In this document: positions 1-11,220 of the stretch, in pieces
Position numbering within the stretch: position 1 is the first letter of the stretch
Layout of the letters: every line of letters begins with the position of its first letter
Source: Acorus gramineus
Lineage: Eukaryota; Streptophyta; Magnoliopsida; Acorales; Acoraceae
Direction: 5' to 3'
DNA length: 64,000 bases
Assembly: GCA_030737835.1 (NCBI GenBank)
Contig: JAUJYN010000017.1
Span: forward strand, 2,046,001 to 2,110,000
Made by a program: the position numbers and the translations under genes
The notes under the pieces: model-generated
Seen by the model: the letters and a program-made list of their open reading frames with translations, nothing else
Database searches by the model: none
Told to the model about the DNA's origin: nothing

Positions 1-1180
1 ATTTGTAAATGCCTGGCCTCCTTCCTCTAGCTACCACATAATAAGCAAAACGAGCCATACTACCCATCCAAAAGACCTTATAGTAGTCAGATTACCAACA
101 TTAAATATCATACAAATATGAATAGAAATACTTGAAGGCATAAATGTTATTATGTATTCAAATGAACAAAAATGAACATCAAAATCATAGCATGATTGAT
201 TGATAGGAAGAACATGTTTGAGAGTAGTTTTTTTTTAAATTTTTTTTGTACTTCTGGTTTGGCCCTAGTAGCTCTACTCATCTCCCTAACTCATGTCACA
301 CTTATGGTAGTTTCGTTTCACTCTTTCAACTGTTGATTGGAAATTAGGGAGATGTAGTGGGTCTGAAGGCTTCTCTCGAGGTACAAAAAGGAGGCACGAC
401 ACCTATTTATAATAAACTTATAGATGAAGACATAATAGTGTTGTTTGTACTTGAGACAACTGATTATATAATATCATCAAACCTCAAAATGACTTATTAG
501 TTACAACACATCAATTGAAGGTTAACCCAAATGAGGGATGGTTACGTTAAACACACTCTGTGACATCCATCTACATAGACCGAGTTGGTTGTTTAATAAT
601 AATCCATTACTTTTTATACTTTTGTGTAAATTGAAGAGTATGTCTGATTGCAATTTCATAATAACATTTGAGTTATAAACTATATTTGTCATGACTCATA
701 CGGTACAGTAATAGATCATTACAAACACATCAATGTCATACCATGCGCATACTAACAATGTTACTAACAATAATGGTTAAAATGCCACAAACTGTGCATA
801 CTAATAACAGAAATGTAACACAATACTTTCAAAACTATCTAAAAATATTGGTTTAAAATAAAATGTATGACATACTTGTGCATTACCAAGGCTATAGGAT
901 CAAAATTCTACTCCTTTAACAACATGAATACAAATATTATTCATTGCAAACATGTATTACATTGTCATGGGATGATAGAACACTTGAGGCTATCCAAATT
1001 CATTTTTAAACCCCTCCTTCCCAAACCCAAATGAGGTATGAAATCAGAGAACAAGGGGCATAATGAAGACCACAAGATTGCTCAATTGATGAATTTCAGA
1101 TGGTGAAATGTATAAACCCTACAATCTCCATCAATGTGTACAAGCCAAAAAAAGAAAAAAAAATTCATAAATAGAAATTA

Positions 1181-1477
1181 GTGTTTGAAGGATTTCCATA
1201 CAGAGGCAAGAAAAGGCCAGGGACCAAGATGACTGGAGCTGATTCGACAGTCGGAGATGAGACGAGTGGTGGAGCTACATTTCGGACGACGGTCGGAGTC
1301 GCAACAGGCGTCGGATCACCGATCGGGGCTGCTTTTCGACTGGTGCAAACCGACTGTCGGAGCGGATCGAGAAGTTGGTGGATGAGGGCAGGCAGATCGG
1401 TGGGCGGTGCTGGAGATGAGGAAAGGGTGAGATCGAAATGGTGGCCAAAGGTATTTGTGCGTGAGGGTTTTGTGTGA
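1181..1477 (+). other. Uncharacterised 98-codon ORF in a GC-rich patch
   Basis: An open frame of 98 codons lies in a local GC-rich island within AT-rich DNA. The predicted product is rich in Gly, Arg, Ser and Thr and has no motif, signal peptide or membrane segment that I recognise. An overlapping frame is also open on the minus strand (1275-1547), as expected for compositional openness rather than selection. The patch runs straight into a tail ending near 1710 that looks like the end of a DNA transposon, so it may be the interior of a non-autonomous element. I do not claim it is a gene. Confidence 0.15.
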
Positions 1478-1479
1478 AG

Positions 1480-1712
1480 GGGACAAGGTCATTACAGTAA
1501 TTTGACACATTCACTTTTTTCAAACACAGTTTTTGTAAGCCAAACATGACATGCTTTCAAATATTGAAAAACAGCTTCTGTTACCAATCACAAATATGAT
1601 TCATGGATTAAAATAAAAGCACCTCAAAAAGGTCAATGTCAAAATTATCTTAAAAAAACAGTTTTATTCCAAAAGCTACTTTTCAATCCGTGTTTCCAAA
1701 TAGAGCCTAAGC
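1480..1712. repeat. Possible end of a non-autonomous DNA transposon
   Basis: The segment ends in a stretch reading GTTTCCAAATAGAGCCTAAG. On the other strand this gives a GGCTCTATTTGGAAAC-type terminus, a style common in plant hAT-like and related non-autonomous DNA elements. I could not find a matching inverted terminus or a target duplication, so this is only a resemblance. Confidence 0.2.
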
Positions 1713-1774
1713 CAATTTTATCAATGAAAACTCAAACCACACATGTTTTCAATTTAAAAAAAATAATAAACATC

Positions 1775-1929
1775 ATTTAATGAGATATATACTATAATAA
1801 AAAGTGTATATTGTTCTATTTCGAATTGAATGAACCCATTTTTAGTAAGTGTAAGAAAAAAAAATTAATGAGGTATATACATCGTTTAATGAGATATATG
1901 TTTCACTGGATTTTTAATGAGATATACAG
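1775..1929. repeat. Short dispersed direct repeats (TTAATGAGRTATAYA type)
   Basis: Four imperfect copies of a TTAATGAGATATATA-like unit occur within about 150 bases (near 1777, 1865, 1884 and 1914), separated by unrelated AT-rich sequence. No function is evident. Confidence 0.5.
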
Positions 1930-3504
1930 AGCTGTATTTTACATTGTAAAAAAAACTGAAAGTAAGAAAAAAAAACGCCCTTTGGATTAACATGGATCAC
2001 AAAGTGATTGGGGCACTAAAGCCCACAACATAAGCGTGCCCAAGAGGGTTGTCATCACAGTTAACTTCTCTTGCATCTAGTTAGATTTAATCCCTAATCT
2101 TCCAATGAATAGAGGGTGTCCTCTACCAGCTTTCCAAAGCTGTTCGGACCACATTTTTTTTATGTTTTGACCATGAGCTAAAACCAATATAATTTTATTA
2201 GATTTATCAACAAAAAAATGTTATTATATAAAATCTCGATTATTTTCTTATCTATAGTCGTATATATCTTCATTGTTGTCAAACAAATCATATGCTTAAT
2301 TAATCAGTGTAGGTATCTCTTAAAAAAAATTACGCTCTCTAAATTTATAACCATATAATTCATTTAAACACACGTTTCATTATTTTTGAAAACATACATC
2401 TCTGAGACGGCATCTAACATTTAAAAATCACACACCAGAAAGGTCAAAATTTGTAACTTGTTGTGGTCCCCAGGTTGGTACTATGATTCTAGGTACTTGT
2501 TTTGGGGGGATGCTAAACATATGGACCACCCCTTTATTGCATTATGCACACTCATTTTCATGACGTAAGATTGCATGCGGCCTAAACATTGTCAAATTCA
2601 ATCAATGCGTCTGCGACCCCAATTACAGCACCTGCTCCACACCTTATGTTTTTTTTCACATGTAATTTGAACTTCCTGATTCTCAGACCATACGATGACC
2701 TAGGCTTCCTAATTTTCACGTGCATTAATTGCCTGACATTTGTGTTGATAGTTTTATCAATGAACAGCCGTTCTCTGCTCTCTTATTCATTATATCATTG
2801 TGCTTTTTTCTTTTTTTTTTACTGTGAGGACATCATGTACTAAGCCACAGCTAAAAAAAAATTTCATTTGTATGGTGGATCTCACGTTTGCTTTTCCATT
2901 GATTCACACATGTTCAATCGGAAAAATCCTATGTTTTTTTATTTATACGCTATAAGCCATGGGCCCACAACGTTTTTTGCTTTCGTCTTTTTCTTTCATT
3001 TACCAATGACATTTTTTTTAAGGGACCACTTTATATAGTTCTGTTTCTTACACAGTATAACGTCCCACATTTACCTAACCGCTTATTGGATAGTAAATGC
3101 GTCGCTATTAAATTTAATTAAAATACAATACCAAAATTTTGAAATCTTCTTTTTTTTTTAATACTAATATAATAAAACTTATGATAATAAAATATAAATA
3201 ATATTTAATGGTTCTAAATCATCAATGGTCTTACAAAAATATCATAGCTTTGTTGAAATAGGAATGAAATGAAATACACAATGAACCACCTCAAATAGTC
3301 AATCGCAACTATAGTTTACATTTGAACCACTATTTCGAAGATATTCTTGAAAGATGTGAATAGCCCAAACTTCACCTTGATCCTCAGAATATGCAATACC
3401 TGGTTGTGAAACAACCAGCCCAGATCGAAAAGGGTGAACGATTAACTCAGTGAATAAGTCAATTGACAAATTACTTCACGGTACTAATATATATAAAAAT
3501 AAGT

Positions 3505-3797
3505 TATATAAAAATTAGAATTTCTTTTAATAAATATTTTATTTTATTAAATCAATTTAAAATCACGATCTAAAAAAAACATTTTAATGCAAGTACATGG
3601 CCCAATCCTTGACCCACATTAGAGAAATCATTAGGGTTAAATGATACAATTATATATATATAATAAAGTTATATTAAAAACAAGAATTTTCTTTAATAAA
3701 TCAATATAAATTCATGAGCTTAAAAAATATATATTTTAATGTAATCACGTGGCCCAATCCTTAGCTCACGTTGTAGAAATCATGAAGTTTAAATGAT
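3505..3797. repeat. Diverged tandem duplication, unit about 140 bp
   Basis: Two successive blocks share the order TAAATAAAGTTATAT-like, AGAATTT-CTTTAATAAAT, AATATAAATT, TTTTAATG, GTGGCCCAATCCTTAGC or GCCCAATCCTTGACCCAC, AGAAATCAT and TTAAATGATA. The first lies about 3505-3650 and the second about 3655-3797. The copies differ by many substitutions and indels, so the duplication is old. Confidence 0.6.
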
Positions 3798-4710
3798 ATG
3801 ACAGGGTCGGGTTCTCAATCGAAAGAGCCGTTTTTCCAAAATAGGTGTGCCAAGCCCCAAGCAACTAAATCGCTCAAAAAGCTCCTTCGAGGAGACATCA
3901 GATCCAGAAGACGCTGATGGGTCGCCGCTACCATCACTACGAGAACACCAGCATAGGATGCCCCGGTGCTGCAAACTCCAAACAAATGAATCCACCATTG
4001 CAAGGATTGCTTTACCACACCCCTCACCGATCTTGGGACTCTTCGAGTCCTAGACCTTCCTCCCCAAAGGTGAAATACAATGGGGGAATTTATTCCTGAA
4101 ATATGCTATGATGTGCATCTTAATAAAATCTCATAGAACTAGGTTGTCTCCACTAGTCCTAAATTTTTTCAAAAATCTCAAAAATGATAATCCTTAATCG
4201 AAATATTATTTCAAAAACATAAGCATTAGAAAATGTATTATATTAATTCTTGAAACATGGATAGCATAATTCATGCTATTTTAAATGACATAATGGAGGA
4301 ATTAAATCATGCAAATTTATTCAATAAATGATCCAATTTGAACAATATGTACAACAACACAATCATGCATAGTTATCATAATATAAATGCACGAATAACA
4401 TATATATCGCTAAAAAAGATTAATCTAAATCAACATGTGAGAATCAATAACATATAGTTCTATAGTAAAAAACCCATACGAATAGATCAGTAAGCCCACT
4501 CATCTCAAATGGATCCTAGGTCCGGAGAACGAAGCTCGCAATTACAACCTAGATGAACCATATAAATGATTAATTAAAATCTATGATTTAAGCCTAAGCC
4601 CAAGATCTAATTACCTATCCATAATTAATATGTATAAATTTTTATACCCAACAATCTAAACCCATCCATACATACCACAACCTAAGAAGAAGATCAAAAC
4701 TTATTTACAA

Positions 4711-4805
4711 TAAAACCAGACACTAAAAGCTGAAACCAGAAAAGACAAAACCAGAAAAGAAAAAACAGAAAAACAAAGCAGGAAAGACAAAAATCCAGAA
4801 AATTC
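4711..4805. repeat. Purine-rich array of ACCAGAAAAGA-like units
   Basis: About 95 bases just left of TE-1 are made largely of A and G with repeated ACCAGAAAAGACAAA-like units. It is simple-sequence-like, with no coding potential. It does not function as the TE-1 polypurine tract, since it lies outside the LTR on the wrong side. Confidence 0.5.
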
Positions 4806-5681
4806 AAAATAATAATAAAATTGTCACGCCCCAGGGCGACAGTCCCCGAGACGTGGCAATAATAAAATATCAGCTATCAATACCTGGGGTCAATAAAGAC
4901 TCCAACAACAACACACGAGGTGGCAAAGCAAGGATAATGATAACTGACTGAAAAGCGGAAGCATAATATATAAACAATGTCTGTAAACCAAAAACATTAT
5001 TACAGACTTGAATACACAATCATTATCCTGTGAGAGTTAAGTCTAGACCAGAGAAAATACAACCTGTGCCACATGCACGATTTACAATACATACAATGAC
5101 TCTAGGACTGCTGACAGCCTCGCACTCGCCACCCGCCGGAAGAACGCTCCACGCCCATAAGACCACGCCACAAGGAAGCTCCAACTCCATGCCCAACACT
5201 GCCCCTGAAAAGAAACAGTATGCGAGGGGTGAGCTACAAGCTCAATGAGCGGCTGGAAACCAATCACCATACAACAGTTCAATACTAAAACAATTTCCTT
5301 TCAAGGAAAAACATGGGTAGAAACCCAATGGATAACAAGGTCACGCGGCGGCGCGACCAACCTCACCCTCACCCTCACTCCCGGAGGGAGACTCTTGGGA
5401 CTTTTGGGGAGAGACCATATCGTTGGTCGACGAGACCCGGGATTACTGGTCTACACAACACTACTGGATCATCTTCATCGGGATAACTGCCCAACGATGT
5501 CTTTGAACATCGATACACAACCGGACCCAACAACTATGGGAACGGACGAACAACGAATGGGTCACGCGGCGATGTGTCTTCACCTCATCCTCACCCTCAC
5601 TCCCGGAGGGAGACTCTTGGGACTTTTGGAAGAGACTTAGACTGCTCTACACCCTTGGTCCATCGGTAGCCCTTTCCCCAC

Positions 5682-6035
5682 GTAGCCTCTACCTGGTATA
5701 CTCCCACGATCAGTACGCTCCTGAACACATCGGTAGTACCTACGGATGGGTGCCCTCTGTCAGGACAGCTTTTCCAATGCCGGGGAGTTCCTACATCGGA
5801 TCCAACGAAGGGGAGAACGATTCCATGCTCGCAATATCATTCGTTAACCCTCTCCCGGGTAGCCTCTACCTGGTACACTCCCACGATCAGTACGCTCCTG
5901 AACGCATCGGTGGTACCTACGGATGGGAGCCCTCTGTCAGGACAGCTACAACCCGGGCCTCTTCAACACGGACGACATTGGGAGTAAACATTCCATGTTC
6001 GCAAAGCGAACCCATGGAAAAACAACTACTCTCGA
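5682..6035. repeat. Partial tandem duplication inside the TE-1 type LTR, period 177 bp
   Basis: A block reading GTAGCCTCTACCTGGTA, then ACTCCCACGATCAGTACGCT, then CTACGGATGGG and CCCTCTGTCAGGACAGCT begins at 5682 and again at 5859. The same pair is present in the right LTR (about 12080 and 12256), so the duplication predates TE-1 insertion. The TE-3 LTRs carry a related pair (28783 and about 28946). Confidence 0.8.
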
Positions 6036-7149
6036 TAATCACTTATCGAGATATCGAATACTACTGTACTCCCGCACCGTTGCGTCGCTCGGACACAGGG
6101 GGGTGTCACGCCCCAACTACCGGCTTAACAATCCAATAAGATAATGAATTCTCCTGAATTCCACACGAGTGCATCGCTCGGATGCACGGGGCGATTACAT
6201 CGCTAGCGCTCTAACTAATAAGGTACAACCCGACAGCGGGTCATACCCACACCTATCCCAGATAGGCCTATCAGTTTTTTTAACATACGCATATAAATAT
6301 ATCCAGCTATGCGCATGAACCATATGCACAATCATCTAATAATAATAGGGACACTCCCTAACATGGATTTACATCATAATAAATCATACAACATGCATAC
6401 ATGGTCATTAATCACATAAGCACACAAGGCCTAACTTAAACATGCGTTGGATATCACCAACTTAAAAGAAAGGGTCAAGCGCGATCTCGCGCACTAACAG
6501 GTGCATGCCAATATTCCAAACGAACCTGAGTCGAGTAGAAAATCGCATCTACTTACTCAGTTCGTTCAGAGGGAGAGGGCGAGAGAGATCATCATCTCAT
6601 GAAGCTGGTCATAGCTTTGGCCCATTAGCATGGGCGCAACAACTACACCACACCCTCGAGTCTTATCGCAAGGGAATATTAGGAAGGTACCCGTTATTAA
6701 CCCAGACTTAATTATACTGAATATTCCAAATAATATGGTGGGAGTAGTATTGCAATACTACCTAAGGCATGCCATATTCTATACATCCATACACATTTCA
6801 AACAATACATGCCCATACTAGAGGGGCTCATGCAACACAATCATTCATACATGAATACAATACATGTATATAAGCCTAGCATGCAAGATATCTATATATT
6901 ACAGCTTATGCATGGCCATACTACTTATCTACACAAGTAGTATAGCTAGGGGGCCCCATCGATGCGCGACGCGCGTCTACGCGCGTTGAGCGCATCCCGA
7001 GAGGGGGGGGGGATTGGATCGAACCACTCACCATACAACCCGGGACCTCGCGCATCCCATCCGACGAGATCTGCAAGGTAAGGGCATCAAATTTGATGAG
7101 TAACATCACAATTTAACACTTAGAGCTTACTAGAAATGCCAAAAAACTT

Positions 7150-7490
7150 AGACATGCACGCATACGGGCTCACACGCATGCAAGCACGGGCGTACGCACG
7201 CATATCTGAGTGCCCCAGCACCTACCCGAGACCCTGGGCAGCCCCACGCATGCCCCAGCACGCGCACGCACGCGCGCGCACTGGCACCCAGCCGCGCGCC
7301 CAGACTCACGCCCAGGCGCACTGCCCCGCGCGCGCGCACGCTCGTGCGCGCCTGCGCCCTCTCGCGCACGTGCACGTGCCGGCCTGCGCCTGCCAGTGCC
7401 CCTCTGCACGTGCATCTGCACGCGCACAAGCGCGGACAGACCCACGCGCGCGCCCAGCACTCCCCAACCCTCCCCCCTTGCCCCTACATG
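7150..7490. repeat. CpG-rich purine-pyrimidine alternating tract in TE-1 left LTR
   Basis: About 340 bases dominated by CG, CA and GC dinucleotides (GCACGCACGCG style), with long open frames on both strands that translate to Ala, Arg, Pro and His-rich nonsense. I treat it as a compositional block of the LTR, not as genes. Confidence 0.8.
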
Positions 7491-8471
7491 CACCCAACTC
7501 AAAACACTTCACATGCATGCCCTCCCAAACACCCTAACATGCATAAAAAACCAATAAAGAAGAGGGAAAACTCAGCAGAAGAGAGGGGGAGGGAAGGGGG
7601 AGATGTAGGGGCTCGCAAGCACCCTTGACCACCTCGACCGCCACAACCACCACCTCCATCTTTGCTTCTCTTCTTCATGGCTGAACCAAAGGGGAGGGAA
7701 AGAAAATAAGGGGATCCACCATGGGAGGAGGAGAGGGAGGAGGAACAATCAACACTAGCACACACACTCACCTTGCTTGCACTTGCACCTCCTCTTCTTG
7801 CTCCTTCTTTTCTCTTAGGCATTTCATCAAACACATGGGGGGGGGGATGTGTGAAAGAGAGAAAGAGAGGCAAGAGAGGTAGACGTGGGGAGTGGGAGAG
7901 AGAGAGAGATTTTTTTTTTGGGCCAATAAATAGCCAAAAGAGGGATACAAATGACCAATTCGTCCCTGACTAGAAATTCTGTACATGCTTCACTAGAACA
8001 GCCATAACTTTCTCAATATAGCTCCGAATTGCACAATTCAAAGTCCACTGGAAAGCCAAGAAGATTATCTACAACTTTCATGTTTATGCTCAGATTAAAT
8101 AATCCCTTCAGCTATTCCGAAATGAGAGCTAAACATTGAACAGGGCTGCTGCCGGAATTTTTCATCCCCGGGGTATACTTGGAAAAATACCCATAACTTT
8201 TACTACATGAATCCAGTTGATCTAATTCCACTTTTGTACGAAAGCTAACTCAAAACTAAGCATCTCATAATAAAATCATATTTAAACCTCTTCATCTTGG
8301 ATTTTAACAAAATTAAATCCAAATACCAATTTGGAAATGCATAACTTCTAGGAGAAAAATTATGTTGCCAAATTTTCAATCAGAGCTCTCTGACTCCTGT
8401 AGGTGGCTAAAACCCAAAATTTTAGCGACTCCCAAAAAAAAAAAAAGGCTCCAAATGACACAGGCATAACA

Positions 8472-8490
8472 TTCTCCCCCCCTTAGGAAA
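8472..8490 (-). other. TE-1 polypurine tract
   Basis: The minus strand reads TTTCCTAAGGGGGGGAGAA immediately before the LTR. This is the expected primer for plus-strand DNA synthesis at the 3' end of the internal region, and the same tract adjoins the left LTRs of TE-2, TE-3 and TE-5. Confidence 0.85.
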
Positions 8491-8559
8491 TTTAGTCCTC
8501 GAAATTTAAAAAAACCCAAAGGGAAGACCGAATGTAGCAAGTATCACGCATATATCTTT

Positions 8560-9990
8560 TGCTTCCAAGTGGTCAGTGCACCAGGCTGGTGCCTACCGAC
8601 ACACTCTAATCAAAGGAACGGTCTTAGCGTAGAGCATCTTCCAATATTGGTCCTTGACCTCGATCCACTGCTCCACGAACGACAAATCTACCTCGAGGAT
8701 GAGGCAGTCGAACGGAATGACATGAGCAGGATCGTGGACGTAACGCCTCAGCCATGAGACAAGGACGACGTCGTGGGCATGAGCCAGCTGTGGGGGAAAG
8801 GCTACATGACAAGCCACTTCCCCAATCCACTCAATGACGAGAAACAGTCCCATTGAAGAGCCAACTCAGCTTGCCCCGAACGTCGAAACAGAGGATGCCC
8901 TTAAACTGGGACACCTTCACAAAAACATGGTCGCCAAACCCAAAGGTAAGCTCCTGGTGACGATGACCTGCGTAGCCCTTCTGTCGGTTCTGGGAGGTGC
9001 AGATGCACACACGAACCAACTTGGCCACCGCAAGGTCAAACAACTAACTTGTGGCCCCTCCAACTGGCGCTCCTCAACCGTCCCAACACAAGGGAGGTAT
9101 AAAACTGCGCCTGTAGAGTGCCTTCCACAGATCCATCTGGATGCTCGAATGGCAGTCGTCTTGCAGGCATACCCCAACAAATGGGTGGTGCCTCACCCAA
9201 CTGCCCTCATCATCGAGCACGCAGGCACTTAGCATGTCCTCCAAGGTCTGAATCGTCCTCTTTGTCTGGCTGTCCATCGGCGATGAAACGCTATACTTAA
9301 ATGGAGGCTCGCGCCAAAGCCTGCCAAGGCTGCGCCACAACCTCAAAGTAACCCTCGCGTCTCAACCGAAAATAGCGCCAACCGGAGTGCCATGAAGACG
9401 AACAATCGCGAAGGTGAAAACCCACGTCAAAGCGTCTAGAGACTCAATCAGTCGGATTTGGGAGGGAAGCGCAGACTTAGTCAGTCGGTCAATGATCACC
9501 TAGATGGCGTCGTGACCCGAACGTGACATTAGCGAGTCCGCAACAATTCCTGATAACCCACTCCCACGTCCACTGAGAAATCTCCATGGACTGACGCTTT
9601 CCAACGCGATGATGATTCTCGAACTTTGCCTGAGGGCATGCCAACCTGGGGAAACAAGGTCACCCATATCGCCTTTTCATCGCACCACAGCAATCTCAAT
9701 GAAGACTACCCCAAAGTAGTCCACGGAAGCCCAATAAAACTTTTGAGATCCTCGAAGGCATCCGGCGCATTCGTCAACCCCGACAGCAGTACTTTAAAAC
9801 TCGTAGTGCCCGAAACAGTCACGAAAGGCCATCTACAGGATGTCCAACTCCCGGATCTCCAACTTGTGGTACCCTTGTGCGAAGATCGATCTAAGAGAAG
9901 ACACTGGCTCCCAGAGCTGGTCAAACAGATCATCGATTCGCGGCAAGGGTAATTGATCTTCAACCTCCACGGGGAGATCAAAACAACACC
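8560..9990 (-). pseudogene. TE-1 pol remnant: fragments of integrase C-terminus, integrase core and RT
   Basis: Read on the minus strand, pieces of Tekay pol appear in the right order but with most of the gene missing. Around 9833-9960 is an RT fragment (IDDLFDQL ... YHKLEIRELDIL). Around 9074-9346 is the integrase core end ([17 protein letters not shown], then LYRRSFIPPLCWDG). Around 8593-8853 is the integrase C-terminal and pre-chromodomain part (WIGEVACHVAFPPQLAHAHDV). Frames change repeatedly and stop codons interrupt them. TE-3 has the same fragments in the same order, so much of the loss predates both insertions. No protein can be made from this. Confidence 0.85.
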
Positions 9991-11203
9991 ACGAACAATT
10001 AAGTCCAGATTCTGCTCCTCGAGCATGGCTGGCGCTCATGATGACACTTACACGCTTGGTAAGCCGCTCAACCGCACTTAATCCACAAGACACGCAATAA
10101 GGGGGGATCGTCGAACATCGACAATGCCTATGCGACGTCATCTGTCTGATAAGGCGGTTGAGTCCCATCACGAACGTTAGCATCGCGTCTCCTTATTTGT
10201 GACCAATGTGGGGCAAAACGCGACAGTATCCACAACTGTGCTTCACATGCCGCCAGAGATAGGTCGCTCATCTATAACCATTGGAACTCCAGCATCCTGC
10301 ACTCCATGGGCAGATTCATCACAGGGAGTCAACGCTCTCGACATCATCCAGTAGCACTCTCCTGGTGTGGCCTCTACCTGGTAGCCTCCCAAGCCCACTA
10401 TCTCTGCCATATGGGCGCACCAATAAGCATAGTATCTGGGAGCACCTCGCATGGCTCTGGCCTCGACCGGGCAGCTACAACGCACAATGATATATCGAAG
10501 CGACTCCAGATGCCACTATGGAACCCAGTCCACAAGCAATCGCCCACCAAGCTGCAATAGGACGCACCCAATCCCGATCGTATGCATCACCACTCGCTAT
10601 AGCACCTTCCAAGTGAGAGGAAAAATCCTTCATCAATTTGATGCTTCAAAGGTATTCCTTGACTGGGAAAAGAAACCTTGGGAGGGCACCCTGAGGTCCC
10701 GATATAGGATATCCCGACAACCAAACAAGGAACACGGAGTACCCTAGCCCGGGTCTCAACGATGACCCCGCAAAGCCCCTTAATCATGAGTAGGAAGGCT
10801 GGAAAAGACATCATCCCTTAATGAGCAATACGCCACATCCTCAACACTTGAAACTGGCACCGCACGCGAACTCAATGGTTACCAGCAATACCGATGCACG
10901 GGAAAGAGCTCCATTATCGAGACGCAATCCATACCTTAGAAATTGCGACCACTTCATCACTATCATACTACTGGGCTGGAATCTCCTACCCAAGCCTTAA
11001 TCCCACCACAAGGGATCCAACAACTGACCCTATTCAGTCGACCCAGTCGACAACTTAAGGGTGGGTCTAGGGGGTCACGTCCACGTCAACGGATGCGAGG
11101 AGGCATGTCAGCAACCTAAGATAACTTCTAAAACAAGAGTACTCAGATGACAATCCTATGACTCATCATCTATACGACTAGACTTAGGCTCTAACAGGAC
11201 CAG
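9991..11203 (-). other. TE-1 internal non-coding region between primer site and pol remnant
   Basis: About 1.2 kb where gag, protease and most of RT should be holds no recognisable protein. It contains the recurrent module (10665-10782). Sequence such as ATATGGGCGCACCAA (10411 on) and TCTGGGAGCACCTC is shared with TE-3 at 33352 and 33386, so this is a conserved part of a reduced family rather than random fill. It may carry cis signals such as packaging sites; that is inference. Confidence 0.6.
10665..10782 (-). repeat. Recurrent ~115-bp module, copy 1 (TE-1 internal)
   Basis: The plus strand starts GGGAAAAGAAACCTTGGGAG and ends near AAAGCCCCTT, with the core GGTCCCGATATAGGATATCC and AACAAGGAACACGGAGTACC between. 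The block is close to identical in nine places in the window. Here it lies in the internal region, flanked left by TATTCCTTGACT; I see no target duplication at this copy. Confidence 0.85.
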
Positions 11204-11215
11204 GCTTTGATACCA
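11204..11215 (-). other. TE-1 primer binding site (initiator tRNA-Met, one mismatch)
   Basis: The minus strand reads TGGTATCAAAGC, five bases inside the LTR. The initiator tRNA-Met site in TE-2, TE-5 and TE-8 is TGGTATCAGAGC, so this copy has one change. Confidence 0.85.
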
Positions 11216-11220
11216 ACTTT

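Larger units (their letters stand above)
1..3055. other. AT-rich flank with no recognisable gene
   Basis: This stretch is AT-rich with many homopolymer runs, and has stop codons in all frames at short spacing. The few ORFs (for example 2589-2843 plus) are short, of low complexity and resemble no family I know. I see no splice-framed exon series, no tRNA fold and no LTR boundary. The GC-rich patch at 1181-1477 and the short direct repeats near 1775-1929 are listed separately. It may be intergenic DNA or an old, eroded transposon; I cannot tell which. Confidence 0.5.
3056..4821. repeat. Candidate diverged AT-rich LTR, left part
   Basis: This AT-rich stretch mirrors in spirit the first third of the better defined LTRs in the window. 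An AACGTCCCACA-like start near 3059 is followed by a GGGTGAACGATTAACTCAGTGAATA segment near 3434-3458, comparable with the GGGGTGAGC...CTCAGTGAATAG motif of the other LTRs, and by a CCCACTCATCTC...GGTCCGGAGAAC segment near 4495-4530. TE-1 interrupts it at 4821, and similar AT-rich sequence resumes at 25849. A small ORF at 3847-4053 has no recognisable similarity. The LTR reading is an inference from layout and short motifs only. Confidence 0.3.
4822..8471 (-). repeat. TE-1 left LTR (3' LTR in element sense)
   Basis: The LTR starts TGTCACGCCCC and ends CAGGCATAACA, 3650 bp, which is long even for Tekay elements. From left to right it holds: a GGGGTGAGCTACAAGCTCA motif (5227-5245), a CCCTCA-repeat block (5362-5382), a 177-bp partial duplication (5682-6035), a conserved segment ending GAGATCTGCAAGG (7064-7076), a CpG-rich tract (7150-7490), and an AT-rich end that in sense orientation is U3. 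The many open frames in the CpG-rich tract are compositional. The right LTR copy is collinear except for the TE-2 insertion. Confidence 0.92.

Noticed and set aside
2589-2843. 84-codon ORF with hydrophobic stretches, possible small membrane protein
   Set aside because: AT-rich, low-complexity, ends in a Phe run from a poly-T tract; no family resemblance or promoter context.
3847-4053. 68-codon ORF overlapping others on both strands as a host exon
   Set aside because: No splice-site series, no similarity and both strands open; it lies within a candidate LTR.
5030-5640. ORFs repeated at 5245, 11619, 28115, 34551 and 42242 as a conserved small protein
   Set aside because: They recur because the LTR recurs; frames shift between copies and contain the CCCTCA array.
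7136-7557. Ala/Arg/His-rich ORFs in TE-1 left LTR
   Set aside because: Compositional frames of the repeat tract; the right LTR copy does not preserve them.
10194-10240. Plus-strand CX2C...H.C pattern resembling a zinc knuckle in TE-1 internal region
   Set aside because: Spacing does not fit CX2CX4HX4C and it is on the strand opposite to the element's genes.
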